This document shows positions 14,705-23,300 of a stretch of 64,000 bases of DNA, piece by piece; the stretch's first letter is position 1; every line of letters begins with the position of its first letter. Source of the stretch: CADCVQ01 sp038260305. GTDB taxonomy: Bacteria; Actinomycetota; Thermoleophilia; Solirubrobacterales; Solirubrobacteraceae. Position numbers and translations under genes: made by a program. The notes below the pieces were generated by a model. It was given only the letters and a program-made list of their open reading frames with translations. It was not told the DNA's origin and ran no database searches. The DNA is taken from positions 1 to 64,000 of the forward strand of contig JBBSNY010000016.1 in assembly GCA_038260305.1 (NCBI GenBank), in the 5' to 3' direction.

Positions 14705-15436
14705 ATGACCGACGCCACGATCGTCTCGACCACCGACCTGCACCGTCGCTACGGCGAGGGACCCGCCGCCGTCGACGCGCTCGCCGGGGTCAGCGTCGCG
14801 ATCGGGCGCGGTGAGTTCACCGCGATCATGGGCGCGTCGGGCTCGGGCAAGTCGACGCTCATGCACCTCATGGCCGGCCTCGACAAGCCGACGAGCGGCT
14901 CCGTCTCGCTCGATGGCGTGCAGATCGCCGAGCTCGACGACAAGCACCTCACGCAGCTGCGCCGCGACCGCGTCGGGTTCGTCTTCCAGGCGTTCAACCT
15001 GCTGCCGGTGTTGACCGCCGAGGAGAACCTCGTGCTGCCGCTGACGATCGCCGGGCGCAAGCCCGACGCGGCCTGGCTTGAGTCTCTCATCGACACGGTC
15101 GGCCTACAGGATCGCCGCACGCACCGCCCCGCCGAGCTCTCCGGCGGCCAGCAGCAGCGCGTCGCCGTTGCTCGCGCGCTCGTCTCCAAGCCGGCCGTCG
15201 TGTTCGCCGACGAGCCGACCGGCAACCTCGACTCCAACGCCTCCGCCGAGGTGCTCGGCCTGCTGCGCCGCGCGGTCGACGAGTTCGAGCAGACCGTCGT
15301 CATGGTCACCCACGACGCGGGCTCGGCCGCCTACGCCGACCGCCTCATCGTGCTCGAGGACGGCCGCGTCGCCTACGACGGCGTCGCCGGGACCTCCGAC
15401 GAGATCCTCGACGTCATGAAGGCCGTCGGCTCGTGA
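14705..15436 (+). CDS. ABC transporter ATPase, MacB/LolD type
   Basis: The 243-residue ATPase has Walker A GASGSGKST, Q-loop VGFVFQAFNLLP, signature LSGGQQQRVAVARAL, Walker B VVFADEPTGNLD and H-loop VMVTHDAG. The family powers type VII ABC systems (MacB, LolCDE, FtsE), which do mechanotransmission or extrusion from the outer face of the membrane rather than classical transport. ATG 14705 is chosen over 14693. Its stop overlaps the permease start by 4 nt, beginning a five-gene translationally coupled string to 20208. Confidence 0.93.
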   Translation: MTDATIVSTTDLHRRYGEGPAAVDALAGVSVAIGRGEFTAIMGASGSGKSTLMHLMAGLDKPTSGSVSLDGVQIAELDDKHLTQLRRDRVGFVFQAFNLLPVLTAEENLVLPLTIAGRKPDAAWLESLIDTVGLQDRRTHRPAELSGGQQQRVAVARALVSKPAVVFADEPTGNLDSNASAEVLGLLRRAVDEFEQTVVMVTHDAGSAAYADRLIVLEDGRVAYDGVAGTSDEILDVMKAVGS

Positions 15437-17979
15437 GGCGCCTCGCTCTGCGCGGCCTGCGCGCACGGCCGTTGCGCACCGCGCTGACCGCGCTCGCGGT
15501 CGTGCTCGGCGTCGCGATGATCGCCGGCACGTACATCTTCACGGACACGATCAACCGCTCGTTCGGCGAAGTCTTCGCGCAGGCGAACGTCGGCACCGAC
15601 GTCGCCGTCTCGCCGAAGAAGATCGACGACGCCTTCGACTCCGACCCGCCGCCGCTCGACGAGCGCCTGCTGGCACGCGTACGGGCCGTCGACGGCGTCG
15701 CCTCGGCCGCGGGCAGCGTCTTCGCGAACGCCTCGATCCGCAAGCCCGACGGCGATCGCGTCGGCGACAGCTTCGTCTCCGCGCTGCAACCCGCGCCGTT
15801 TGAGCAGTTTCGCTTCGTCAGGGGCCGCGCGCCGTCCGGCAACACGGAGGTCGGCCTCGACCAGAAGACCTTCGACGAGAACGGATTCGCGCTCGGCGCC
15901 ACGGTGAAGATCGTCGGCGAGCAGGGCGCGCGCAGCTTCACGATCGTCGGTGTCGCGCGTTTCGGCGACGTCGCCTCACCCGCCGGTCTGCCCGTCGCGA
16001 TCGCGACGCTGCCCACCGCCCAGGCGCTGACCGGGCGCGTCGGCAAGCTCGACGCGATCTCCGTCGCGGCCGCCAGGGGTGTCGCGCCGCCGGCCCTCAG
16101 CGCCCGCGTGCGGGCCGCCCTCAGCGGCGCGCCGGCGACCGTGCGCACCGGTAGCGAGGCCGCCGACCAGCAGGCCAAGGACCTCGAGAAGCAGTTCGGC
16201 TTCTTTCGCACAGCGCTGCTCGTCTTCGGCGCCATCGCGCTGTTCGTCGGCGCGTTCGTCATCTACAACACGTTCTCGATCACCGTCGCGCAGCGCACGC
16301 GCGAGCTCGCGCTGCTGCGGATGCTCGGCGCGACACGCCGCCAGGTGCTGCGCTCGGTCGTACTGGAGGCGGCCGTCATCGGCCTGATCGCCTCGATCCT
16401 CGGACTACTCGGGGGGCTCGCGCTGGTGCCCGCTCTGCGTGGCCTGTTCAAGGCGATCGGCGCCGACCTGCCGGCGACGGCTTCGGTCATCGCGACCCGA
16501 ACGATCATCGTGTCGCTGCTCGTCGGCGTCGTCGTCACGGTCGTCGCGAGCGTCGTGCCGGCGCTGCGGGCAACGCGGATCGCGCCGGTCGCGGCGCTGC
16601 GCGACGGCCTCACCGGGCTGGCGAAAGCCGGTCGCGGCCGGCTCATCGCCGCGTCGCTGCTGTGCCTCGGCGGCGGCGGCATCGTCGCCTACGGGCTCTT
16701 CGGCGGCGCCTCGGGCAGCGGGGCGGCGGCGACGCTCGGCGCCGGCTCGGTCGCCGTCTTCCTCGGCGTCGCGCTGTTCAGCCCGCAGCTCGTGCGGCCG
16801 ATCGCGTGGGTCATCGGCGCTCCGTTGGAGCGCCTCGCCGGCGTCAGCGGGCGCCTCGCGCGCGAGAACGCGACCCGCAACCCCGCCCGCACAGCGGTCA
16901 CCGCCGCGGCGCTGATGGTCGGTGTCGCGCTCGTCGTGTTCGTGTCGATCTTCGCCGCCGGCCTGCAGGGCTCGATCGACCGCGCCGTCGACCGCGCGTT
17001 CTCCGGCGACCTGACCGTCGGCGCGAAGAGCGGCTTCGGCGAGACGTCCCCGGCAGTGGCCGCAGCCGTGCGGCGGGTGCCGGGCGTCGGGCCCGTCAGC
17101 TCGGTGCGCTTCACGCAGGCGAAGGTCGTCGGCAAGAAGTCGACGACGTCGGTCGTCGGGGTCGATCCGGCGACGCTCGCGCAGACCTACACGCTGAAGT
17201 GGAAGGACGGCTCGGACGCGACGCTCGCGCGCCTCGGCAAGGACGGCATCCTCGCGGACTCCGGCTTCTCGAAGACGGCGAGGATCGGCGATCGTGTGAC
17301 GATGCTGACGCCGGCCGGCAAGACCGTCACCTACGTCGTCCGCGGCGTCCTCGACGAGGGCTCGGACTTCGGCCTGCTCGGCGGCGGGCTCGTCATCCCC
17401 AACGAGGACCTCGCGTCGGACTTCGATGCGCGCAACGACGCCTTCGTGTTCCTTCGCTTCAAGCCCGGCGCCGACCCTGCCGATACCCGGGCCATGATCG
17501 ACCGCACCCTGAAGGCGAGCTTCCCGGACGCGCAGACGCGCGACCGCGAGCAGGTCAAGGACCAGCAGGCGGGCCAGATCAACCAGCTCCTCTACCTCAT
17601 CTATGCGCTGCTCGCGCTGTCGGTGATCGTGTCGCTGTTCGGCATCGTCAACACGCTCGCGCTGTCGATCTTCGAGCGCACGCGCGAGCTCGGGCTGCTG
17701 CGCGCCGTCGGTATGTCGCGCCGCCAGGTCAAGCGCGTCGTGCGCCTCGAGGCGGTCATCACGTCGCTCATCGGCGCGCTGCTCGGGCTCGTGCTCGGCG
17801 TTCTCTTCGCGCTCGCGATCAGCCGCCCGCTCGCGGCCGACGGCTTCCGGCTGACGTTCCCGATCGGAACGCTGCTCGCGCTCGTCGTCGGCGCCGCTCT
17901 CGCGGGCATGTTCGCGTCGCTTTGGCCGGCGCGCCGCGCCGCGCGCCTGGACGTCCTGCGCGCCCTCGCCTACGAGTGA
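15433..17979 (+). CDS. ABC permease with two FtsX/MacB domains
   Basis: The 848-residue protein is a fused double permease. An N-terminal TM helix (LTALAVVLGVAMIAGTYIF) is followed by a large extracytoplasmic MacB-like domain. Three TM helices of the first FtsX domain follow (about residues 260-385, with TRELALLRMLGATRRQVLRS), then two central TMs (about 405-460) and a second extracytoplasmic domain (about 520-710). The final FtsX domain has FERTRELGLLRAVGMSRRQV. The double arrangement is common in monoderm Gram-positives. GTG 15433 overlaps the ATPase stop. It probably acts with the ATPase as a MacB/LolCDE-type machine; substrate unknown. Confidence 0.92.
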   Translation: MRRLALRGLRARPLRTALTALAVVLGVAMIAGTYIFTDTINRSFGEVFAQANVGTDVAVSPKKIDDAFDSDPPPLDERLLARVRAVDGVASAAGSVFANASIRKPDGDRVGDSFVSALQPAPFEQFRFVRGRAPSGNTEVGLDQKTFDENGFALGATVKIVGEQGARSFTIVGVARFGDVASPAGLPVAIATLPTAQALTGRVGKLDAISVAAARGVAPPALSARVRAALSGAPATVRTGSEAADQQAKDLEKQFGFFRTALLVFGAIALFVGAFVIYNTFSITVAQRTRELALLRMLGATRRQVLRSVVLEAAVIGLIASILGLLGGLALVPALRGLFKAIGADLPATASVIATRTIIVSLLVGVVVTVVASVVPALRATRIAPVAALRDGLTGLAKAGRGRLIAASLLCLGGGGIVAYGLFGGASGSGAAATLGAGSVAVFLGVALFSPQLVRPIAWVIGAPLERLAGVSGRLARENATRNPARTAVTAAALMVGVALVVFVSIFAAGLQGSIDRAVDRAFSGDLTVGAKSGFGETSPAVAAAVRRVPGVGPVSSVRFTQAKVVGKKSTTSVVGVDPATLAQTYTLKWKDGSDATLARLGKDGILADSGFSKTARIGDRVTMLTPAGKTVTYVVRGVLDEGSDFGLLGGGLVIPNEDLASDFDARNDAFVFLRFKPGADPADTRAMIDRTLKASFPDAQTRDREQVKDQQAGQINQLLYLIYALLALSVIVSLFGIVNTLALSIFERTRELGLLRAVGMSRRQVKRVVRLEAVITSLIGALLGLVLGVLFALAISRPLAADGFRLTFPIGTLLALVVGAALAGMFASLWPARRAARLDVLRALAYE

Positions 17980-19241
17980 GCCGGCTTCGTCTCATGCGCG
18001 TCGGACCGGGACCTCGACCGTCGGCAGGTCGCACGGCATGCCGTGCCTTCGCGACGCTTGCGCTGAGTGTGCTCTCGCTGCTCGGCGCCGGCGGCGCGAG
18101 CGCCGTCGCGGGCACAGGCGTCATCGTCACGGTCGAGGCCAACGGGCAGAGCAAGCAGGTCAGCGGCTCGCAGATCGCGGCCGCAGCCGACACCGGCCCG
18201 ACGACCTACGCGGTGCGCTCGTATGTCGGCGGCCCGCCGAAGGCGGTCACGCTGCACGGACTCTCGATCCGCGGCCTGATCACGCTCGCGGGCCTCGACA
18301 TCGCGACGGTCGACTCGGTCACCGTCGCGCAATTCGGGCTCGACACCCTCGACCTCACCCAGCCGCGGTTCCCCGAGGGGCCGGCGGTCGTCGCCGTCGT
18401 CGGCGCGAGGACGGTCTACCTACGACCGGCGCGCGCGGCCGGCCAGAAGGCCGAGGTCGTCGTGAGCGCTCCCGGGGCACCGCTGCAGATGACGGTCCGG
18501 GGACCCACGCTGCTGCCGCTCAAGGCGACGGCCAGTCGCACGCGGCTGAAGGTCGGAGGCAGCGTCACGTTCCACGCCAGCGTGCCCGCCCCGCCGCAGG
18601 GCGCGAATCTGACCTACATCTGGGACTTCGGCGACGGCACGCGGGGGATCGGGCCGGACATCAGCCACAAGTACGACACCTCGGGCGAGCTCCAGGCGAC
18701 GGTCAAGGTCCAGGGAAGCGGCGGCTCGACCGATCAGTGCCGGACGATCTGCGGCGGCTTCGCGGCGGTCGACGTGACCGTCATCGGCAAGGAGCGCGCT
18801 CCCGCTCAGCAGCAGGGCCTGCCGACCGGCAGCGGCAACTCGAACAACCTCGGCGGCACCGGCAACGGCGGCAGCGGCACCGGACCGGGCAGCGGCGACG
18901 GCACCGGCGGCACGTCGCGCCTGCCCGCCGCGCAGCGCCCGCCGAAGCAGACCCGGCCGCAGCGCGCCACCCGACCCGAGCCGCACGAGCACTTCTCGGC
19001 GAACCCGAAGTCCGGCGAGGGCAAGACGATCATCCGCGGGACGCTGCTCGCGGGCGCCGGCGCGGTCATCGACAGCGGGCTGCCGCAGCCCAAGGCCTCG
19101 GGTAGCCCGAGGGCCGCGAAGGGGACGCCCGGCACGTCCGGCAGCGGGGTCTCGATCCCCGGCACGATGCTCGCCGCGATGGGCGCCATGTGGGCCGGAG
19201 CGCTTCGCGAGCGACGACGCGTCAGACTGCGGCTCGCATGA
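17976..19241 (+). CDS. Secreted PKD-domain protein
   Basis: The 421-residue product has a basic N-region and hydrophobic signal segment (AFATLALSVLSLLGAGGASAVAG). A beta domain follows (about residues 50-175) containing GLSIRGLITLAGLDIATVDSV. Next is a PKD domain (about 190-265) with TYIWDFGDGT, a Cys pair in DQCRTICGG, a Gly/Ser/Thr-rich linker and a C-terminal hydrophobic segment with an Arg-rich tail. This looks like a surface protein held in the membrane at its C-terminus. GTG 17976 overlaps the permease stop; ATG 17994 is an alternative. Adjacent genes encode an ExbB-like channel, so it may be the extracellular effector of that machine. Confidence 0.75.
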   Translation: MSRLRLMRVGPGPRPSAGRTACRAFATLALSVLSLLGAGGASAVAGTGVIVTVEANGQSKQVSGSQIAAAADTGPTTYAVRSYVGGPPKAVTLHGLSIRGLITLAGLDIATVDSVTVAQFGLDTLDLTQPRFPEGPAVVAVVGARTVYLRPARAAGQKAEVVVSAPGAPLQMTVRGPTLLPLKATASRTRLKVGGSVTFHASVPAPPQGANLTYIWDFGDGTRGIGPDISHKYDTSGELQATVKVQGSGGSTDQCRTICGGFAAVDVTVIGKERAPAQQQGLPTGSGNSNNLGGTGNGGSGTGPGSGDGTGGTSRLPAAQRPPKQTRPQRATRPEPHEHFSANPKSGEGKTIIRGTLLAGAGAVIDSGLPQPKASGSPRAAKGTPGTSGSGVSIPGTMLAAMGAMWAGALRERRRVRLRLA

Positions 19242-19873
19242 TCGCGGCCGGGGGCATCGAGGAGCTGCTGTTCCACATCACGTCGGCGCTGCGTGTGCCG
19301 GTTCTGATTGCCGCGCTTGCCGCCCTGCTGATCACGCTGTTCGACCTCGGGTCGTTCTTCGTCGAGCTCTCGCGCCGCCGCCGGCGCGACGCACCGGCGC
19401 AGCTGCAGGCCGCCTCGCGGGCGGCGCGTGAGGCGATCGCGGCCGCTGACGCTGCCGGCGCGGCTCGGGCACTGCTGCCGGTCGCGACGAGCGTGCAGAT
19501 GGCCGACGCGCTGACGCGGATCGTCGAGGAGGTCGGCGAGCGCAACCAGGACGACGAGATGGCGAAGATCCTCGCGGACTTCGACCTGCAGTCGCTGCGC
19601 CGCCTCGAGCGCACGCGGATGATGGTCCGCTTCGGCCCGGCGATCGGGCTCATGGGCACGCTGATCCCGCTGTCGCCGGCGCTGGAGGGGCTCGCCAAGG
19701 GCAACGTCAAGCTGCTGTCGGACAACCTGCGCGTCGCATTCAGCGTCACGGTCCTCGGCCTGCTGATCGGCGCGATCGCGTTCACGGTGTCGCTCGTCCG
19801 CGACCGCCTCTACGCGCAGGACCTGTCGGACCTCGAATACGTCGCCTCGACGCTGACCCCCCCGCAGGGATGA
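19238..19873 (+). CDS. MotA/TolQ/ExbB-family proton channel protein
   Basis: The 211-residue protein has a first TM helix near residues 20-43 (PVLIAALAALLITLFDLGSF), a cytoplasmic helical domain, and two further TM helices (FGPAIGLMGTLIPLSPALEG; FSVTVLGLLIGAIAFTVSLV). The GxxIGLMGTLIPL pattern is the family hallmark. Such proteins form pentameric stators that use the proton gradient to drive a two-helix partner. ATG 19238 overlaps the preceding stop (ATGA), and its own stop overlaps the DUF2149 start, so stator and partner are made together. Confidence 0.85.
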   Translation: MIAAGGIEELLFHITSALRVPVLIAALAALLITLFDLGSFFVELSRRRRRDAPAQLQAASRAAREAIAAADAAGAARALLPVATSVQMADALTRIVEEVGERNQDDEMAKILADFDLQSLRRLERTRMMVRFGPAIGLMGTLIPLSPALEGLAKGNVKLLSDNLRVAFSVTVLGLLIGAIAFTVSLVRDRLYAQDLSDLEYVASTLTPPQG

Positions 19874-20208
19874 GGGTCGGGGTGACACCTCGCGCCCGCG
19901 TGCGCCAGGACCGCGCCGGCGACCCGCTCGACGGCCTCGTGAACCTCTTCGACCTCGGGATCGTGCTCGCGGTCGCGTTCCTGCTCGCCGCGCTGCAGTC
20001 CGTGAACCTCACCGACCTGCTGACGAAGACGAACGTCACGGTCCTGCGCAGCGACGCAAGCGGCCAGACGGTGATCGTCAAGGAGGGCGACCAGGTCAAG
20101 ACCGTACGGCTCTCCAACAAGACCGTGACGGGAACCGGCCAGCGCGTCGGCGAGGTCTACAAGCTCGCCGACGGCCGCCTCGTCTACGTCAAGCCGAAGA
20201 CCCCGTAG
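19870..20208 (+). CDS. DUF2149 membrane protein, probable ExbD-like partner
   Basis: The 112-residue protein has one TM helix beginning at VNLFDLGIVLAVAFLLAALQ (about residues 24-43) and a small extracytoplasmic domain of beta strands (VIVKEGDQVKTVRL, VGEVYKLADGRLVYVKP). An Asp at about residue 28 sits at the start of the helix exactly where ExbD, TolR and MotB carry their proton-accepting Asp. DUF2149 genes are known to neighbour MotA/ExbB genes. I infer it is the ExbD/MotB analogue of the preceding stator. Start GTG/ATG 19870 is fixed by the 4-nt overlap. Confidence 0.7.
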   Translation: MRVGVTPRARVRQDRAGDPLDGLVNLFDLGIVLAVAFLLAALQSVNLTDLLTKTNVTVLRSDASGQTVIVKEGDQVKTVRLSNKTVTGTGQRVGEVYKLADGRLVYVKPKTP

Positions 20209-20353
20209 CCCTGGATCGGGTGATCTGAGACTCGACAGCCTCGATGGGCAGTTCGCGGATCGGCCGCCGGGGCTTGTGTCCCACGCCCGATCTGCCGATC
20301 TGAGAGAGAGTGCCACGCCCCGCAACAGATCGCTTCGCGCGCGCGAGCCGCTG

Positions 20354-21574
20354 ATGTCCCTCCGCAGCGATCGTGAGGATCTCGCGCGCGACCTCGAGCG
20401 GGCGCGACGCCGCATCGACGAGCTCGAGCGCCAGGTCGCCGTGCACGGCCGCGATCCGCTCACGGGCCTGCGTTCGATGGAGTCCTTCCGCGCCCGCCTC
20501 GTCCACGAGGTCCGGCGCGCGCACCGCCACGACCGGCCGGCCGCACTCGTCCTGATCGAGATCGACCGCGTCTCCGAGCTCATGCGCCTGCACGGCTTCA
20601 AGGCCGGCGACGCGACGCTGCGCGCCGTCATCGCGGTCCTGCGTGCCGGCATCCGCGGCGAGGACGTCATCGGGCGCGTCGGCGACGCGTGCTTCGCGCT
20701 GCTGCTGTGCGACAGCGGCGAGGAGGCGGCCGCCGGCTGCGTGCGGCGGCTGCTCGCCGACGTCGCGCTGATCGAGGACGCGCCGATCGCGAACGTCTCG
20801 CTGTCTGTCGGCGTCACGGCGCTGACCCGCGAAGACACGCCGATCGATGTCCTCGAACGCGCCGGGCGGGCCCTCGCGGACGCCGTCGCCGCCGGCGGCG
20901 GCCGCGTCGTCACCGCGTCGGCGGGCGAACCGTCGGGGACCGGCGCCGTCGTCGCCATCCACCAGCGCGACGCCGTCGAGGCGCTCGCCGTCGCCCTGCT
21001 CGAGCGTGATCGCTACACCGGCGAGCACTCGGAGTCCGTCGTCGAGATGTCCGCGGGCGTCGCGCGTGCGCTCGGCCTCCCGCCGACCCAGGTCGAGGTC
21101 GTCCGCTCGGCCGCGCTGCTGCACGACATCGGCAAGGTCGGGATCCCCGACGCGATCCTCCACAAGCCCGGTCCACTGACGCCCGAGGAGCGCGAGGTGA
21201 TGGCCGAGCACCCGCTCATCGGCGAGCGGATCCTGCGCAGCATCGGCGGCTTCGGCGCCGTCGCCGACATCGTCCGCCACGAACACGAGAGCTTCGACGG
21301 CGGCGGCTACCCCGACCACATCGCCGGCGACCGGATCCCGATCGGCAGCCGCATCATCCTCGCCTGCGACGCCTACCACGCGATGACGAGCGACCGCCCA
21401 TACCGCAAGCGGATGTCGCACGCCGAGGCGTTCGCCGAGCTCAAGCGCTGCGCCGGCAGCCAGTTCGACCCCGACGTCACGGCGGCCCTGATCGCCTACC
21501 TGTACTACGAGCGAGCGAGCCACCGCCCCGTCGTCGGCGAGCTGGCTACGCCCGCTTCCAGCCCTCGCGCGTGA
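20354..21574 (+). CDS. HD-GYP phosphodiesterase with degenerate GGDEF domain
   Basis: The 406-residue protein has an N-terminal coiled coil (LARDLERARRRIDELERQV), a GGDEF-like domain (about 35-190) and an HD-GYP domain (about 205-390). The HD-GYP part keeps HDIGKVGIP, AEHPLIGERIL, HEHESFDGGGYPD and DAYHAMTSDRPYR, so c-di-GMP hydrolysis is plausible. The GGDEF part has GRVGDACFALLL where RxGGDEF is expected, so cyclase activity is unlikely; it may be a nucleotide sensor. ATG 20354 is taken; the frame is open to 20276. The 3' end overlaps the convergent peroxidase gene by 29 nt. The 145 nt upstream hold no recognised site. Confidence 0.88.
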   Translation: MSLRSDREDLARDLERARRRIDELERQVAVHGRDPLTGLRSMESFRARLVHEVRRAHRHDRPAALVLIEIDRVSELMRLHGFKAGDATLRAVIAVLRAGIRGEDVIGRVGDACFALLLCDSGEEAAAGCVRRLLADVALIEDAPIANVSLSVGVTALTREDTPIDVLERAGRALADAVAAGGGRVVTASAGEPSGTGAVVAIHQRDAVEALAVALLERDRYTGEHSESVVEMSAGVARALGLPPTQVEVVRSAALLHDIGKVGIPDAILHKPGPLTPEEREVMAEHPLIGERILRSIGGFGAVADIVRHEHESFDGGGYPDHIAGDRIPIGSRIILACDAYHAMTSDRPYRKRMSHAEAFAELKRCAGSQFDPDVTAALIAYLYYERASHRPVVGELATPASSPRA

Positions 21575-23210
21575 GGCGCGCCTGGCAGCCGCGCGCCGCC
21601 GCGGGCACGTTGCGGTGCAGTACGTCCGCCAAGCAGTTCGTCGACTTGATCATCTCCATCCCCTCCCTCGAGAACGTGGCCTCGTTGTAGACGGCGGGGG
21701 CGAGCAGCGGGTTCGTCATGAGCTGGGAGAACGCGTGCACGCCGACCATCCGTCCGAGCAGGCTGGGCAGGACGGAGTTCGGGCGCGCGTCCTCGGCGAA
21801 CAGCCCGATGTAGAACTCGATGCCGTCGACCGTGCCGTACACCTTGCGCAGCGCGTCGCGGACGCGGACGTCGGAGGAGATCTGGTCGAAGTCGGTGACG
21901 CGCGGGAACTGGCAGTCCTCGCGATAGTCGTTGTAGGGCGCGAGATCGAGCGCTCGCGCCTGCCCGATGCTGCGCAGCGTCGTCTTGTCGTGAAACCACC
22001 CGGCGGTGTTGAACAGGCCGACCTTGCCGGCGCGCTGGTGCGACGCCGTGTCGAACATCTCGCCGAGCCCGTGGCGCTTGATGAGCTCGTTGCCGAACAG
22101 CGTGGCCGCGATCGGCAGGTCCTCGCCGTGCACACGCAGCGTGTCGGGGATGAGGGGATGCCAACGGTAGAGCAGGTTGAACTCGGCGACGACCCGGTTC
22201 GGGCGATACCAGGCGGCACGGTCGAAGCCGCGGGGATCGAACTTGAACTGGAACTCGTACGGCGCGATGTGGTTGATGTACTCCTCGATCGTGAGCTTGA
22301 GCAGCACGACGGTGAGGATGCAGCGCGTCGTCTGAAACAGGCGCTCGTCGTCCCAGTCGGAGTGCTTGCGCTCGAGCTCGCGGGCGATGCGGTTGTGCTC
22401 GCGCAGGAACAGGATGTTGATCGTCGCGTAGCCGATGTGCCCGTTGGCGGCGTCGCTGCCCATCGCCAACAGCGTCCGTCGCTGCTCGATGTCCAGCCTG
22501 CTCATGCCGATGACCTCGATCGACTTGAACTCCTCCTTCACGGCGCCGTTGCGATCGCACAGCAGCGGCGGGTACTCCTCGTCGCCGATGCGCTCGAACT
22601 TCAGGCGTCCGCCCTCGCCCTCGCGCAGGGCCTTCGTCATCGCCGGGTCGTGCCCGTACAGGGGCGTCAGGTCGACCTCGGGGTTGGACTCGTTGAAGCG
22701 CAGGTCGCGCGGCTGGCCGGGCGCGCTGTCCGGCGGGCGCTTGCTGCGCAGGAAGCCGTCCGTGAACCACTGCGCGAAGTATGCGAACAGGACCGTCGAC
22801 TTCGGGCACTCGACCATCCGGGGGCCGCGCTCGAAGAGCTGCGCGACGGACTCGGCGTCGGGCAATGAGTCGCGCTTGACGGGCGGTAGCTGGCGGGCGC
22901 TGTAGTCGCGGTCGGTGAGCGAGGTCCACGACGTGTAGTCGTCCCTCGTGCTCAGCGCGTACGGCCGCGGCGGGGCCTTCTCGCAGGCGGCGTTGATGAG
23001 CGCGCGGTTGACGACGCGCTCGATCGGGTCGACGGCCTGCATCACGTGCCACATCGGCCCGAGGTGCGACAGTGCCCAGCCCTCGAGCCGGTTCTTCAGC
23101 CCGTCGCGCTTCGTGCTGCGCCGCACGATCAGCGCGTCGGTCATGAACGGCTCGCGGTCGTCGCCGTCGTCGGATCCCTGCGCGGGCACGTCGAGCATGG
23201 CAATGGACAC
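21546..23210 (-). CDS. Cyclooxygenase-like haem peroxidase
   Basis: The 554-residue enzyme belongs to the peroxidase-cyclooxygenase superfamily and is unusually close in pattern to animal prostaglandin synthases: LREHNRIARELERKHSDWDD, LFQTTRCILTVVLLKLTIEE, NRVVAEFNLLYRWHPLIPD. Tyr at about 348 and His at about 351 (LYRWHP) match the catalytic Tyr and proximal haem His of COX. In the distal motif FAQWFTDGFL, Gln 147 is kept but the distal His position is Asp 151. No signal peptide or EGF domain is present, so it is probably cytosolic or peripheral. Fatty-acid oxygenation is a reasonable guess. GTG 23210 follows GGAG. The regulator gene ends 90 nt upstream on the same strand. Confidence 0.88.
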   Translation of the reverse strand: MSIAMLDVPAQGSDDGDDREPFMTDALIVRRSTKRDGLKNRLEGWALSHLGPMWHVMQAVDPIERVVNRALINAACEKAPPRPYALSTRDDYTSWTSLTDRDYSARQLPPVKRDSLPDAESVAQLFERGPRMVECPKSTVLFAYFAQWFTDGFLRSKRPPDSAPGQPRDLRFNESNPEVDLTPLYGHDPAMTKALREGEGGRLKFERIGDEEYPPLLCDRNGAVKEEFKSIEVIGMSRLDIEQRRTLLAMGSDAANGHIGYATINILFLREHNRIARELERKHSDWDDERLFQTTRCILTVVLLKLTIEEYINHIAPYEFQFKFDPRGFDRAAWYRPNRVVAEFNLLYRWHPLIPDTLRVHGEDLPIAATLFGNELIKRHGLGEMFDTASHQRAGKVGLFNTAGWFHDKTTLRSIGQARALDLAPYNDYREDCQFPRVTDFDQISSDVRVRDALRKVYGTVDGIEFYIGLFAEDARPNSVLPSLLGRMVGVHAFSQLMTNPLLAPAVYNEATFSREGMEMIKSTNCLADVLHRNVPAAARGCQARLTREGWKRA

Positions 23211-23300
23211 GGTTCTCCAATCGGGTGGTGGCGCCGCCGAACGCCTCGGGCTTGTCCTTCAGGAAGGAGGTGCCTCGCCCCGTCTTGATACATCGAGTTC

